Assembly (NCBI RefSeq): GCF_051401765.1
Contig: NW_027480504.1
Span: 1,984,001 to 2,048,000 of the forward strand
DNA length: 64,000 nt
Direction of reading: 5' to 3'
Source of the DNA: Calliopsis andreniformis
Lineage: Eukaryota; Arthropoda; Insecta; Hymenoptera; Andrenidae
A model generated the notes under the pieces. The model made no database searches. It had not been told where the DNA came from and was given only the letters and a program-made list of their open reading frames with translations. Position 1 is the first letter of the stretch. The number at the start of each line of letters is the position of its first letter. A program made the translations under genes and the position numbers. This document shows positions 39,401 to 52,260 of this stretch, piece after piece.

Positions 39401-40264
39401 AATAGAATATCCTGAATTCTCAGGACTCAATACTCAAACCTCAATCCTCAACCCTCAGCTCTCATCCTCCATCCTCGATCCTCAATCTTCAAACCTCAAT
39501 AATCAATCTCCAATCCTACATCCTCAATCCCCAATCCTCAATCCTTAATCCTCAATCTTCAATCCTCAATCGCCAGTCCTCAATCTTCAACCCTCAATGC
39601 TCAATCCTCAACCCTCAAGCCTCAGTCCTCAATCCTCAATCCTCAATCCTCAAACCTCAATCCTCAACCGTCAGTCCTCGTCCTCAATCCTCAACCCTCA
39701 ATCCTCAATCCCCAATCTTCAATCTCCAATCCTAGATCCTCAATCCTCAATCCTCAATCCCCAATCTTCAATCCTCAATAATCAATCTCCAATCCTAGAT
39801 CCTCAATCCTCAATCCTCAGTCCCCAATCTTCAATCCTCAATAATCAATCTCCAATCCTAGATCCTCAACCCTCAATCCTCAATCCTCAATCCTCAATCC
39901 TCACTCTTCAATCCTCAATACCCAATCCTCAATCTTCAATCCTCCATCAACAATCCTGAATTCTCAATCCTCAATCCTCAGTCCTCAGTCGTCAAACCAC
40001 AATCCCCGACGATCAGCCCTCATCCTCAATCCTCAGTCCTCAATCCTAAGTCCTCAGTCTTCAAACCTCAATCCTCAACCCTCAGACATCATCCTCAATC
40101 CTTAATCCTCAATCCTCAATCCTCAACCTTCAATCCTCAATACTCAATCTTCAATCCTCAATCCTCAGCCCTCAAACCTCAATACTGAATCCTCAATACT
40201 CAACTTTCAATCCTCAATCTTCAGTCCTCAGTACTCAACCATCGATCCTCAATTCTCAGTACTC
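39401..40264 (+). repeat. 864-bp module
   Basis: The landmark GGAC is at 39401, the 63-bp repeats start at 39723, 39786 and 39849, and the GGAT landmark follows at 40265. A private change, CTCAGTCCCC, sits in the second 63-bp copy. The module is otherwise the partner of 32190-33053. Confidence 0.9.
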
Positions 40265-41465
40265 AATAGAATATCCTGAATTCTCAGGATTCAATAATCA
40301 ATCCTCAATCCTCAACCCTCAGCCCTCATCCTCCATCATCAATCCTCAATCCTCAATCCTCAATCTTCAATCCTCAGTACTCAATATTCAATCCCCAATC
40401 CTCAATCCTCAATCCTCAATCCTCAATCCTCAATCATCAACCCTCAACCCTCATTCCTCAAACCTCAATCCTCAACCCTCAGTCCTCATCCTCAATTCTC
40501 AATCCTCATTCCTCAATCCTCAATCCTCAATCTTCATTCCTCAATAATCAATCTCCAATCCTAGATCCTCAATCCACAATCTTCAATCCTTAATTCTCAA
40601 TCTTCAATCCTCAATACCCAGTCTTCAATCTTCAATCCTCAATGCTCAATCCTCAATGCTCAATCCTCAGTCCTCAATCCTCAGTCCTCAATCCTCAAAC
40701 CTCAATCCTCTACCGTCAGTCCTCGACCTCAATCCTCAAACCTCAATCCTCAATCCTCAATATTCAATCATCAATACTCAATCTTCAATCCTCAATCCTC
40801 AATCCTCAATCCTCAATACTGAATCCCCAATACTCAACCTTCAATCCTCAATCTTCAGTCCTCAGTACTCAACCATCGATCCTCAATTCTCAGTACTCAA
40901 TAGAATATCCTGAATTCTCAGGATTCAATACTCAAACCTCAATCCTCAACCCTCAGCCCTCATCCTCCATCATCAATCCTCAATCCTCAATCCTCAATCT
41001 TCAATCCTCAGTACTCAATATTCAATCCCCAATCCTCAATCCTCAATCCTCAATCCCCAATCCTCAATCCTCAATCATCAACCCTCAATCCTCATTCCTC
41101 AAACCTCAATCCTCAACCCTCAGTCCTCATCCTCAATTCTCAATCCTCAATCCTCAATCCCCAATCCTCAATCCTCAATCCTCAATCCTCAATCCTCAAT
41201 CCTCAATCATCAACCCTCAATCCTCATTCCTCAAACCTCAATCCTCAACCCTCAGTCCTCATCCTCCATCCTCAATCCTCAATCTTCAATCCCTAATACT
41301 CAATCTTCAATCCTCAATCATCAATCCTCAATTCTCAATCCTCAATCCTCAATCCTCAGTCGTCAAACCTCAATCCCTGACCCTCTGCCCTCATCCTCAA
41401 CCCTCAGTCTTTAATCCTCAGTCCTCAGTCCTCAAACCTCAATCCTCAACCCTCAGACATCATCC

Positions 41466-44400
41466 TCAATCCTCAATCCTCAATCCTCAATCCCCATTCT
41501 TCAATCCTCAATACCCAATCCTCAATCTTCAATCCTCAATCATCAATCCTCAATTCTCAATCCTCAATCCTCAATCCTCAGTCGTCAAACCTCAATCCCT
41601 GACCCTCTGCCCTCATCCTCAACCCTCAGTCTTTAATCCTCAGTCCTCAGTCCTCAAACCTCAATCCTCAACCCTCAGACATCATCCTCAATCCTCAATC
41701 CTCAATCCTCAATCCTCAATCCTCAATCATCAATCCCTAATACTCAATCTTCAATCCTCAATCCTCAGTCCCCAAACCTCAATCCTGAATCTTCAATACT
41801 CAACCTTCAAGCCTCAATCCTCTGTCCTCAATACTCAACCATCAATCCTCAATTCTGAATACTCAATAGAATATCCTGAACTCTCAGGACTCAATACTCA
41901 AACCTCAATCCTCAACCCTCAGCCCTCATCCTCCATCCTCAATCCTCAATCTTCAATCCTCAATAATCAATCTCCAATCCTACACCCTCAATCCCCAATC
42001 CTCAATCCTTAATCCTCAATCTTCAATCCGCAATCGCCAGTCCTCAATCTTCAATCCTCAATGCTCAACCCTCAACCCTCAAGCCTCAGTCCTCAATCCT
42101 CAATCCTCAATCCTCAAACCTCAATCCTCAACCGTCAGTCCTCGTCCTCAATCCTCAACACTCAATCCTCAATCCCCAATCTTCAGTCTCCAATCCTAGA
42201 TCCTCAATCCTCAATCCTCAATCCCCAATCTTCAATCCTCAATAATCAATCTCCAATCCTAGATCCTCAATCCTCAATCCTCAATCCCCAATCTTCAATC
42301 CTCAATAATCAATCTCCAATCCTAGATCCTCAACCCTCAATCCTCAATCCTCAATCCTCAATCCTCACTCTTCAACCCTCAATACCCAATCCTCAATCTT
42401 CAATCCTCCATCAACAATCCTGAATTCTCAATCCTCAATCCTCAGTCCTCAGTCGTCAAACCTCAATCCCCGACCCTCAGCCCTCATCCTCAATCCTCAG
42501 TCCTCAATCCTAAGTCCTCAGTCCTCAATCCTCAATCCTCAACCCTCAGACATCATCCTCAATCCTTAATCCTCAATCCTCAATCCTCAACCTTCATTCC
42601 TCAATACTCAATCTTCAATCCTCAATCCTCAGCCCTCAAACCTCAATACTGAATCCTCAATACTCAACCTTCAATCCTCAATCTTCAGTCCTCAGTACTC
42701 AACCATCGATCCTCAATTCTCAGTACTCAATAGAATATCCTGAATTCTCAGGATTCAATACTCAAACCTCAATCCTCAACCCTCAGCCCTCATCCTCCAT
42801 CATCAATCCTCAATCCTCAATCCTCAATCTTCAATCCTCAGTACTCAATATTCAATCCCCAATCCTCAATGCTCAATCCTCAATCCTCAATCCTCAATCC
42901 TCAATCCTCAATCATCAACCCTCAATCCTCATTCCTCAAACCTCAATCCTCAACCCTCAGTCCTCATCCTCAATTCTCAATCCTCAATCCTCAATCTTCA
43001 ATCCTCAATAATCAATCTCCAATCCTAGATCCTCAATCCATAATCTTCTATCCTTAATTCTCAATCTTCAATCCTCAATACCCAGTCTTCAATCTTCAAT
43101 CCTCAATCCTCAATCCTCAATCCTCAATCCTCAATCCTCAACCCTCAATATTCAACACACAACCCCCAGCCATGAATCCTCAATACTCAACCATCAATCC
43201 TCAACTCTCAATACTCAATAGAATATCCTGAATTCTCAGGACTCAATACTCAAACCTCAATCCTCAACCCTCAGCCCTCATCCTCCATCCTCAATCCTCT
43301 ATCCTCAATACCCAATCCTCAATCTTCAATCCTCAATCATCAATCCGCAATTCTCAATCCTCATACCTCAATCCTCAGTCGTCAAACCTCAATCGCTGAC
43401 CCTCTGCCCTCATCCTCAACCCTCAGTCTTCAATCCTCAGTCCTCAGTCCTCAAACCTCAATCCTCAAACCCCTGACATCATCCTCAATCCTCAATCCTC
43501 AATCCTCAATCCTCAATCTTCAATCCCTAATACTCAATCTTCAATCCTCAATCCTCAGTCCTCAAACCTCAATCCTGAATGTTCAATACTCAACCTTCAA
43601 GCCTCAATCCTCAGTCCTCAATCCTCGATCCTCAATCTTCAATCCTCAATATCCAATCTTCAATCCTCAATCCTCAATCCTCAATCCTCAATCCTCAACC
43701 CTCAGACATCATCCTCAATCCTTAATCCTCAATCGTCAATCCTCAACCTTCAATACTCAATACTCAATCTTCAATCCTCAATCCTCAGCCCTCAAACCTC
43801 AATTCTGAATCCTCAATACACAACCTTCAATCCTCAATTCTGAGTCCTCAGTACTCAACCATCAATCCTCAATTCCCAATACTCAATAGAATATCCTGAA
43901 TTCTCAGGATTCAATACTCAAACCTCAATCCTCAACCCTCAGCACTCATCCTCCATCATCAATCCTCAATCCTCAATCCTCAATCTTCAATCCTCAGTAC
44001 TCAATATTCAATCCCCAATCCTCAATCCTCAATCCTCAATCCTCAATCTTCAATCCTCAATCCTCAATCCTCAATCCTCAACCCTCAATCCTCATTCCTC
44101 AAACCTCAATCCTCAACCCTCAGTCCTCATCCTCAATTCTCAATCCTCAATCCTCAATCCTCAATCCTCAATCTTCAATCCTCAATAATTGATCTCCAAT
44201 CCTAGATCCTCAATACACAATCATCAATCCTTAATTCTCAACTTTCAATCCTCAATCACCCAGTCTTCAATCTTCAATCCTCAATGCTCAATCCTCAATG
44301 CTCAATTCTCAATCCTCAATCCTCAATCCTCAGTCGTCAAACCTCAATCCCTGACACTCTGCCCTCATCCTCAACCCTCAGTCTTTAATCCTCAGTCCTC

Positions 44401-44526
44401 AGTCCTCAAACCTCAATCCTCAACCCTCAGACATCATCCTCAATCCTCAATCCTCAATCCTCAATCCTCAATCCTCAATCTTCAATCCCTAATACTCAAT
44501 CTTCAATCCTCAATCCTCAGTCCCCA
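41466..44526 (+). repeat. Left copy of a segment repeated at 60940-64000 (offset 19474)
   Basis: Landmarks 41865, 42729, 43217 and 43885 (spacings 864, 488 and 668) align with 61339, 62203, 62691 and 63359 with the same spacings. The offset of 19474 holds with no indel that I could find across 3 kb. One difference I noticed is AATCCATAATC near 43040 against AATCCACAATC. The block contains the CAACACACAACCCCCAGCC marker near 43155. Confidence 0.9.
41865..42728 (+). repeat. 864-bp module
   Basis: The GGAC landmark with loop ACTC is at 41865, the 63-bp repeats start at 42187, 42250 and 42313, and the GGAT landmark follows at 42729. It shares CCTACACCC and CTCAACACTCAATCC with the copy at 61339. 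Confidence 0.9.
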
Positions 44527-44616
44527 AACCTCAATCCTGAATCTTCAATACTCAACCTTCAAGCCTCAATCCTCAGTCCTCAATACTCAACCATCAATCC
44601 TCAATTCTCAATACTC

Positions 44617-45480
44617 AATAGAATATCCTGAATTCTCAGGACTCAATACTCAAACCTCAATCCTCAACCCTCAGCCCTCATCCTCCATCCTCAATCCTCA
44701 ATCTTCAATCCTCAATAATCAATCTCCAATCCTACATCCTCAATCCCCAATCCTCAATCCTTAATCCTCAATCTTCAATCCTCAATCGCCAGTCCTCAAT
44801 CTTCAATCCTCAATGCTCAATCCTCAACCCTCAAGCCTCAGTCCTCAATCCTCAATCCTCAATCCTCAAACCTCAATCCTCAACCGTCAGTCCTCGTCCT
44901 CAATCCTCAACCCTCAATCCTCAATCCCCAATCTTCAATCTCCAATCCTAGATCCTCAATCCTCAATCCTCAATCCCCAATCTTCAATCCTCAATAATCA
45001 ATCTCCAATCCTAGATCCTCAATCCTCAATCCTCAATCCCCAATCTTCAATCCTCAATAATCAATCTCCAATCCTAGATCCTCAACCCTCAATCCTCAAT
45101 CCTCAATCCTCAATCCTCACTCTTCAATCCTCAATACCCAATCCTCAATCTTCAATCCTCCATCAACAATCCTGAATTCTCAATCCTCAATCCTCAGTCC
45201 TCAGTCGTCAAACCACAATCCCCGACCCTCAGCCCTCATCCTCAATCCTCAGTACTCAATCCTAAGTCCTCAGTCTTCAAACCTCAATCCTCAACCCTCA
45301 GACATCATCCTCAATCCTTAATCCTCAATCCTCAATCCTCAACCTTCAATCCTCAATACTCAATCTTCAATCCTCAATCCTCAGCCCTCAAACCTCAATA
45401 CTGAATCCTCAATACTCAACCTTCAATCCTCAATCTTGTGTCCTCAGTACTCAACCATCAATCCTCAATTCCCAATACTC
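44617..45480 (+). repeat. 864-bp module
   Basis: The GGAC landmark is at 44617, the 63-bp repeats start at 44939, 45002 and 45065, and the GGAT landmark follows at 45481. A private change is CAATCTTGTGTCC near 45433, in place of CAATCTTCAGTCC. Confidence 0.9.
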
Positions 45481-46554
45481 AATAGAATATCCTGAATTCT
45501 CAGGATTCAATACTCAAACCTCAATCCTCAACCCTCAGCACTCATCCTCCATCATCAATCCTCAATCCTCAATCCTCAATCTTCAATCCTCAGTACTCAA
45601 TATTCAATCCCCAATCCTCAATCCTCAATCCTCAATCCTCAATCTTCAATCCTCAATCCTCAATCCTCAATCCTCAACCCTCAATCCTCATTCCTCAAAC
45701 CTCAATCCTCAACCCTCAGTCCTCATCCTCAATTCTCAATCCTCAATCCTCAATCCTCAATCCTCAATCTTCAATCCTCAATATTCAATCTCCAATCCTA
45801 GATCCTCAATCCACAATCCTCAATCCTTAATTCTCAATCTTCAATCCTCAATACCCAGTCTTCAATCTTCAATCCTCAATGCTCAATCCTCAATGCTCAA
45901 TCCTCAGTCCTCAATCCTCAGTCCTCAATCCTCAAACCTCAAACCTCTACCGTCAGTCCTCGACCTCAATCCTCAAACCTCAATCCTCAATCCTCAATAT
46001 TCAATCATCAATACTCAATCTTCAATCCTCAATCCTCAATCCTCAATCCTCAATCCTCAACCCTTAATATTCAACTCACAACCCCCAGCCATGAATCCTC
46101 AATACTCAACCATCAATCCTCAACTCTCAATACTCAATAGAATATCCTGAATTCTCGGGACTCAATACTCAAACCTCAATCCTCAACCCTCAGCCCTCAT
46201 CCTCCATCCTCAATCCTCTATCCTCAATACCCAATCCTCAATCTTCAATCCTCAATCATCAATCCGCAATTCTCAATCCTCATACCTCAATCCTCAGTCG
46301 TCAAACCTCAATCCCTGACCCTCTGCCCTCATCCTCAACCCTCAGTCTTCAATCCTCAGTCCTCAGTCCTCAAACCTCAATCCTCAAACCTCTGACATCA
46401 TCCTCAATCCTCAATCCTCAATCCTCAATCCTCAATCTTCAATCCCTAATACTCAATCTTCAATCCTCAATCCTCAGTCCTCAAACCTCAATCCTGAATC
46501 TTCAATACTCAACCTTCAAGCCTCAATCCTCAGTCCTCAATCCTCGATCCTCAA

Positions 46555-47680
46555 TCCTCAATCCTCAATTCTCACTCTTCAATCCTCAATACCCAATCCT
46601 CAATCTTCAATCCTCCATCAACAATCCTGAATTCTCAATCCTCAATCCTCAGTCCTCAGTCGTCAAACCTCAATCCCCGACCCTCGGCCCTCATCCTCAA
46701 TCCTCAGTCCTCAATCCTAAGTCCTCAGTCCTCAAACCTCAATCCTCAACCATCAGACATCATCCTCAATCCTTAATCCTCAATCCTCAATCCTCAACCT
46801 TCAATCCTCAATACTCAATCTTCAATCCTCAATCCTCAGCCCTCAAACCTCAATACTGAATCCTCAATACTCAACCTTCAATCCTCAATCTTCAGTCCTC
46901 AGGACTCAACAATCGATCCTCAATTCTCAGTACTCAATAGAATATCCTGAATTCTCAGGATTCAATACTCAAACCTCAATCCTCAACCCTCAGCCCTCAT
47001 CCTCCATCATCAATCCTCAATCCTCAATCCTCAATCTTCAATCCTCGGTACTCAATATTCAATCCCCAATCCTCAATCCTCAATCCTCAATCCTCAATCC
47101 TCAATCCTCAATCATCAACCCTCAATCCTCATTCCTCAAACCTCAATCCTCAACCCTCAGTCCTCATCCTCAATTCTCAATCCTCAATCCTCAATCCTCA
47201 ATCCTCAATCTTCAATCCTCAATAATCAATCTCCAATCCTAGATCCTCAATCCACAATCTTCAATCCTTAATTCTCAATCTTCAATCCTCAATACCCAGT
47301 CTTCAATCTTCAATCCTCAATGCTCAATCCTCACTGCTCAATCCTCAGTCCTCAATCCTCAGTCCTCAATCCTCAAACCTCAATCCTCTACCGCCAGTCC
47401 TCGACCTCAATCCTCAAAGCTCAATCCTCAATCCTCAATATTCAATCATCAATACTCAATCTTCAATCCTCAATCCTCAATCCTCAATCCTCAATCCTCA
47501 ACCCTCAATATTCAACACACAACCCCCAGCCATGAATCCTCAATACTCAACCATCAATCCTCAACTCTCAATACTCAACAGAATATCCTGAATTCTCAGG
47601 ACTCAATACTCAAACCTCAATCCTCAACCCTCAGCCCTCATCCTCCATCCTCAATCCTCTATCCTCAATACCCAATCCTC
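46555..47680 (+). repeat. Left copy of a 1505-bp-offset duplication (partner 48060-49185)
   Basis: Landmarks 46936 and 47577 align with 48441 and 49082, in both cases 1505 bp apart. Shared marks are CCCTCGGCCC, CTCGGTACTC, CTCACTGCTC and the unusual landmark AACAGAATATCC, found otherwise only at 51514. The partner follows almost directly, so this is close to a true tandem duplication. Confidence 0.87.
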
Positions 47681-48440
47681 AATCTCCAATCCTACATCCT
47701 CAATCCCCAATCCTCAATCCTTAATCCTCAATCTTCAATCCTCCATCGCCAGTCCTCAATCTTCAATCCTCAATGCTCAATACTCAACCCTCAAGCCTCA
47801 GTCCTCAATCCTCAATCCTCAATCCTCAAACCTCAATCCTCAACCGTCAGTCCTCGTCCTCAATCCTCAACCCTCAATCCTCAATGCCCAATCTTCAGTC
47901 TCCAATCCTAGATCCTCAATCCTCAATCCTCAATCCCCAATCTTCAATCCTCAGTAATCAATCTCCAATCCTAGATCCTCAATCCTCAATCCTCAATCCC
48001 CAATCTTCAATCCTCAATAATCAATCTCCAATCCTAGATCCTCAACCCTCAATCCTCAATCCTCAATCCTCAATCCTCACTCTTCAATCCTCAATACCCA
48101 ATCCTCAATCTTCAATCCTCCATCAACAATCCTGAATTCTCAATCCTCAATCCTCAGTCCTCAGTCGTCAAACCTCAATCCCCGACCCTCGGCCCTCATC
48201 CTCAATCCTCAGTCCTCAATCCTAAGTCCTCAGCCCTCAAACCTCAATCCTCAACCCTCAGACATCATCCTCAATCCTTAATCCTCAATCCTCAATCCTC
48301 AACCTTCAATCCTCAATACTCAATCTTCAATCCTCAATCCGCAGCCCTCAAACCTCAATACTGAATCCTCAATACTCAACCTTCAATCCTCAATCTTCAG
48401 TCCTCAGTACTCAACCATCGATCCTCAATTCTCAGTACTC
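47577..48440 (+). repeat. 864-bp module
   Basis: The landmark reads AACAGAATATCC and is GGAC type. The 63-bp repeats start at 47899, 47962 and 48025, and the GGAT landmark follows at 48441. The first repeat is preceded by AATGCCCAATC, a mark shared with the blocks at 55195 and 59803. The spacer before the second copy reads AGTAATC. Confidence 0.9.
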
Positions 48441-49185
48441 AATAGAATATCCTGAATTCTCAGGATTCAATACTCAAACCTCAATCCTCAACCCTCAGCC
48501 CTCATCCTCCATCATCAATCATCAATCCTCAATCCTCAATCTTCAATCCTCGGTACTCAATATTCAATCCCCAATCCTCAATCCTCAATCCTCAATCCTC
48601 AATCCTCAATCCTCAATCATCAACCCTCAATCCTCATTCCTCAAACCTCAATCCTCAACCCTCAGTCCTCATCCTCAATTCTCAATCCTCAATCCTCAAT
48701 CCTCAATCCTCAATCTTCAATCCTCAATAATCAATCTCCAATCCTAGATCCTCAATCCACAATCTTCAATCCTTAATTCTCAATCTTCAATCCTCAATAC
48801 CCAGTCTTCAATCTTCAATCCTCAATGCTCAATCCTCACTGCTCAATCCTCAGTCCTCAATCCCCAGTCCTCAATCCTCAAACCTCAATCCTCTACCGCC
48901 AGTCCTCGACCTCAATCCTCAAACCTCAATCCTCAATCCTCAATATTCAATCATCAATACTCAATCTTCAATCCTCAATCCTCAATCCTCAATCCTCAAT
49001 CCTCAACCCTCAATATTCAACACACAACCCCCAGCCATGAATCCTCAATACTCAACCATCAATCCTCAACTCTCAATACTCAACAGAATATCCTGAATTC
49101 TCAGGACTCAATACTCAAACCTCAATCCTCAACCCTCAGCCCTCATCCTCCATCCTCAATCCTCTATCCTCAATACCCAATCCTC
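48060..49185 (+). repeat. Right copy of the 1505-bp-offset duplication
   Basis: It is colinear with 46555-47680. Small private changes are CCGCAGCCC near 48340, CATCAATCATC near 48515 and AATCCCCAGTCC near 48860. Confidence 0.86.
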
Positions 49186-49974
49186 AATCTTCAATCCTCA
49201 ATCATCAATCCGCAATTCTCAATCCTCATACCTCAATCCTCAGTCGTCAAACCTCAATCCCTGACCCTCTGCCCTCATCCTCAACCGTCAGTCTTCAATC
49301 CTCAGTCCTCAGTCCTCAAACCTCAATCCTCAAACCTCTGACATCATCCTCAATCATCAATCCTCAATCCTCAATCCTCAATCTTCAATCCCTAATACTC
49401 AATCTTCAATCCTCAATCCTCAGTCCTCAAACCTCAATCCTGAATCTTCAATACTCAACCTTCAAGCCTCAATCCTCAGTCCTCAATCCTCGATCCTCAA
49501 TCTTCAATCCTCAATATCCAATCTTCAATTCTCAATCCTCAATCCTCAATCCTCAACCTTCAATCCTCAATACTCGATCTTCAATCCTCAATCCTCAGCC
49601 CTCAAACCTCAATTCTGAATCCTCTATACTCAACCTTCAATCCTCAATCCTGAGTCCTCAGTACTCAACCATCAATCCTCAATTCCCAATACTCAATAGA
49701 ATATCCTGAATTCTCAGGATTCAATACTCAAGCCTCAATCCTCAACCCTCAGCACTCATCCTCCATCATCAATCCTCAATCCTCAATCCTCAATCTTCAA
49801 TCCTGAGTACTCAATATTCAATCCCCAATCCTCAATCCTCAATCCTCAATCCTCAATCCTCAATCCTCAATCCTCAACCCTCAATCCTCATTCCTCAAAC
49901 CTCAATCCTCAACCCTCAGTCCTCATCCTCAATTCTCAATCCTCAATCCTCAATACTCAATCCTCAATCTTCAA

Positions 49975-50960
49975 TCCTCAATAATCGATCTCCAATCCTA
50001 GATCCTCAATACACAATCATCAATCCTTAATTCTCAACCTTCAATCCTCAATCCCCAGTCTTCAATCTTCAATCCTCAATGCTCAATCCTCAATGCTCAA
50101 TCCTCAGTCCTCAATCCTCAGTCCTCAATCCTCAATCCTCAACCCTCAATCCTCATTCCTCAAACCTCAAACCTCACCCCTCAGTCCTCATCCTCAATTC
50201 TCAATCCTCAATCCTCAATACTCAATCCTCAATCCTCAATCTTCAATCCTCATTAATCAATCTCCAATCCTAGATCCTCAATCCACAATCTTCAATCCTT
50301 AATCCTCAATCTTCAATTCTCAATCCCCAGTCTTCAACCTTCAATCCTCAATGCTCAATCCTCAATGCTCAATCCTCAGTCCTCAATCCTCAGTCATAAA
50401 GTCTCAAACCTCAATCCTCTACCGTCAGTCCTCGTACTCAATCCTCAAACCTCAATCCTCAATCCTCAATATTCAATCATCAATACTCAATCTTCAATCC
50501 TCAATCCTCAATCCTCAATCCTCAATCCTCAACCCTCAATATTCAACACACAACCCTCAGCCATGAATCCTCAATCCTCAATCCTCATTCTTCAATCCTC
50601 AATACCCAATCCTCAATCTTCAATCCTCAATCATCAATCCTCAATTCTCAATCCTCAATCCTCAATCCTCAGTCGTCAAACCTCAATCCCTGATCCTCTG
50701 CCCTCATCCTCAACCCTCAGTCTTCAATCCTCAGGCCTCAGTCCTCAAACCTCTCTCCTCAACCCTCAGACATCATCCTCAATCCTCAATCCTCAATCCT
50801 CAATCCTCAATCTTCAATCCCTAATACTCAATCTTCTATCCTCAATGCTCAGTCCTCAAACCTCAATCCTGAATCTTCAATACTCAACCTTCAAGCCTCA
50901 ATCCTCTGTCCTCAATCCTCGATCCTCAATCTTCAATCCTCAATATCCAATCTTCAATCC
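49975..50960 (+). repeat. Left copy of a 1.9-kb-offset duplication (partner 51856-52848)
   Basis: The AATAATCGATCTCC mark at 49980 aligns with 51861 (offset 1881). After about 50170 the offset is 1888, because the right copy has one more unit in its CTCAAACCTCAAACC run. Both contain GTCATAAAG(T/C)CTC, a strongly changed unit not found left of 50 kb. Confidence 0.86.
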
Positions 50961-52260
50961 TCAATCCTCATTCCTCAATCCTCAAGCCTCAATCCTCAAT
51001 CCTCAATCCTCAATCCTCAATCTTCAATCCTCAATGCTCAATCTTCAATCCTCAATCCTCAATCTTCAATCCTCAATCCTCAGCCCTCAAACCTCAATAC
51101 TGAATCCTCAATTCTCAACCTTCAATCCTCAATCTTCAGTCCTCAGGACTCAACCATCGATCCTCAATTCTCAGTACTCAATAGAATATCCTGAATTCTC
51201 AGGATTCAATACTCAAACCTCAATCCTCAACCCTCAGCCCTCATCCTCCATCATCAATCCTCAATCCTCAATCCTCAATCTTCAATCCTCGGTACTCAAT
51301 ATTCAATCCCCAATCCTCAATCCTCAATCCTCAATCCTCAATCCTCAATCCTCAATCATCAACCCTCAATCCTCATTCCTCAAACCTCAATCCTCAACCC
51401 TCAGTCCTCATCCTCAATTCTCAATCCTCAATCCTCAACCCTCAATATTCAACACACAACCCCCAGCCATGAATCCTCAATACTCAACCATCAATCCTCA
51501 ACTCTCAATACTCAACAGAATATCCTGAATTCTCAGGACTCAATACTCAAACCTCAATCCTCAACCCTCAGCCCTCATCCTCCATCCTCAATCCTCTATC
51601 CTCAATACCCAATCCTCAATCTTCAATCCTCAATCATCAATCCGCAATTCTCAATCCTCATACCTCAATCCTCAGTCGTCAAACCTCAATCCCTGACCCT
51701 CTGCCCTCATCCTCAACCGTCAGTCTTCAATCCTCAGTCCTCAGTCCTCAAACCTCAATCCTCAAACCTCTGACATCATCCTCAATCATCAATCCTCAAT
51801 CCTCAATCCTCAATCTTCAATCCCTAATACTCAATCTTCAATCCTCAATCTTCAATCCTCAATAATCGATCTCCAATCCTAGATCCTCAATACACAATCA
51901 TCAATCCTTAATTCTCAACCTTCAATCCTCAATCCCCAGTCTTCAATCTTCAATCCTCAATGCTCAATCCTCAATGCTCAATCCTCAGTCCTCAATCCTC
52001 AGTCCTCAATCCTCAATCCTCAACCCTCAATCCTCATTCCTCAAACCTCAAACCTCAAACCTCACCCCTCAGTCCTCATCCTCAATTCTCAATCCTCAAT
52101 CCTCAATACTCAATCCTCAATCCTCAATCTTCAATCCTCAATAATCAATCTCCAATCCTAGATCCTCAATCCACAATCTTCAATCCTTAATCCTCAATCT
52201 TCAATTCTCAATCCCCAGTCTTCAATCTTCAATCCTCAATGCTCAATCCTCAATGCTCAA

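Larger units (their letters stand above)
35624..41257 (+). repeat. Right copy of the 5.5-kb duplicated segment (partner 28509-34046)
   Basis: It starts at CTCCATCAACAATCC and ends where CTCATCCTCCATCC (about 41257) replaces the CTCATCCTCAATCC of the left copy. It retains the 97 bp missing from the left copy near 29120. Private changes include CAATACGCAACC at about 39370 and CCCCGACGATC near 40005. Confidence 0.9.
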
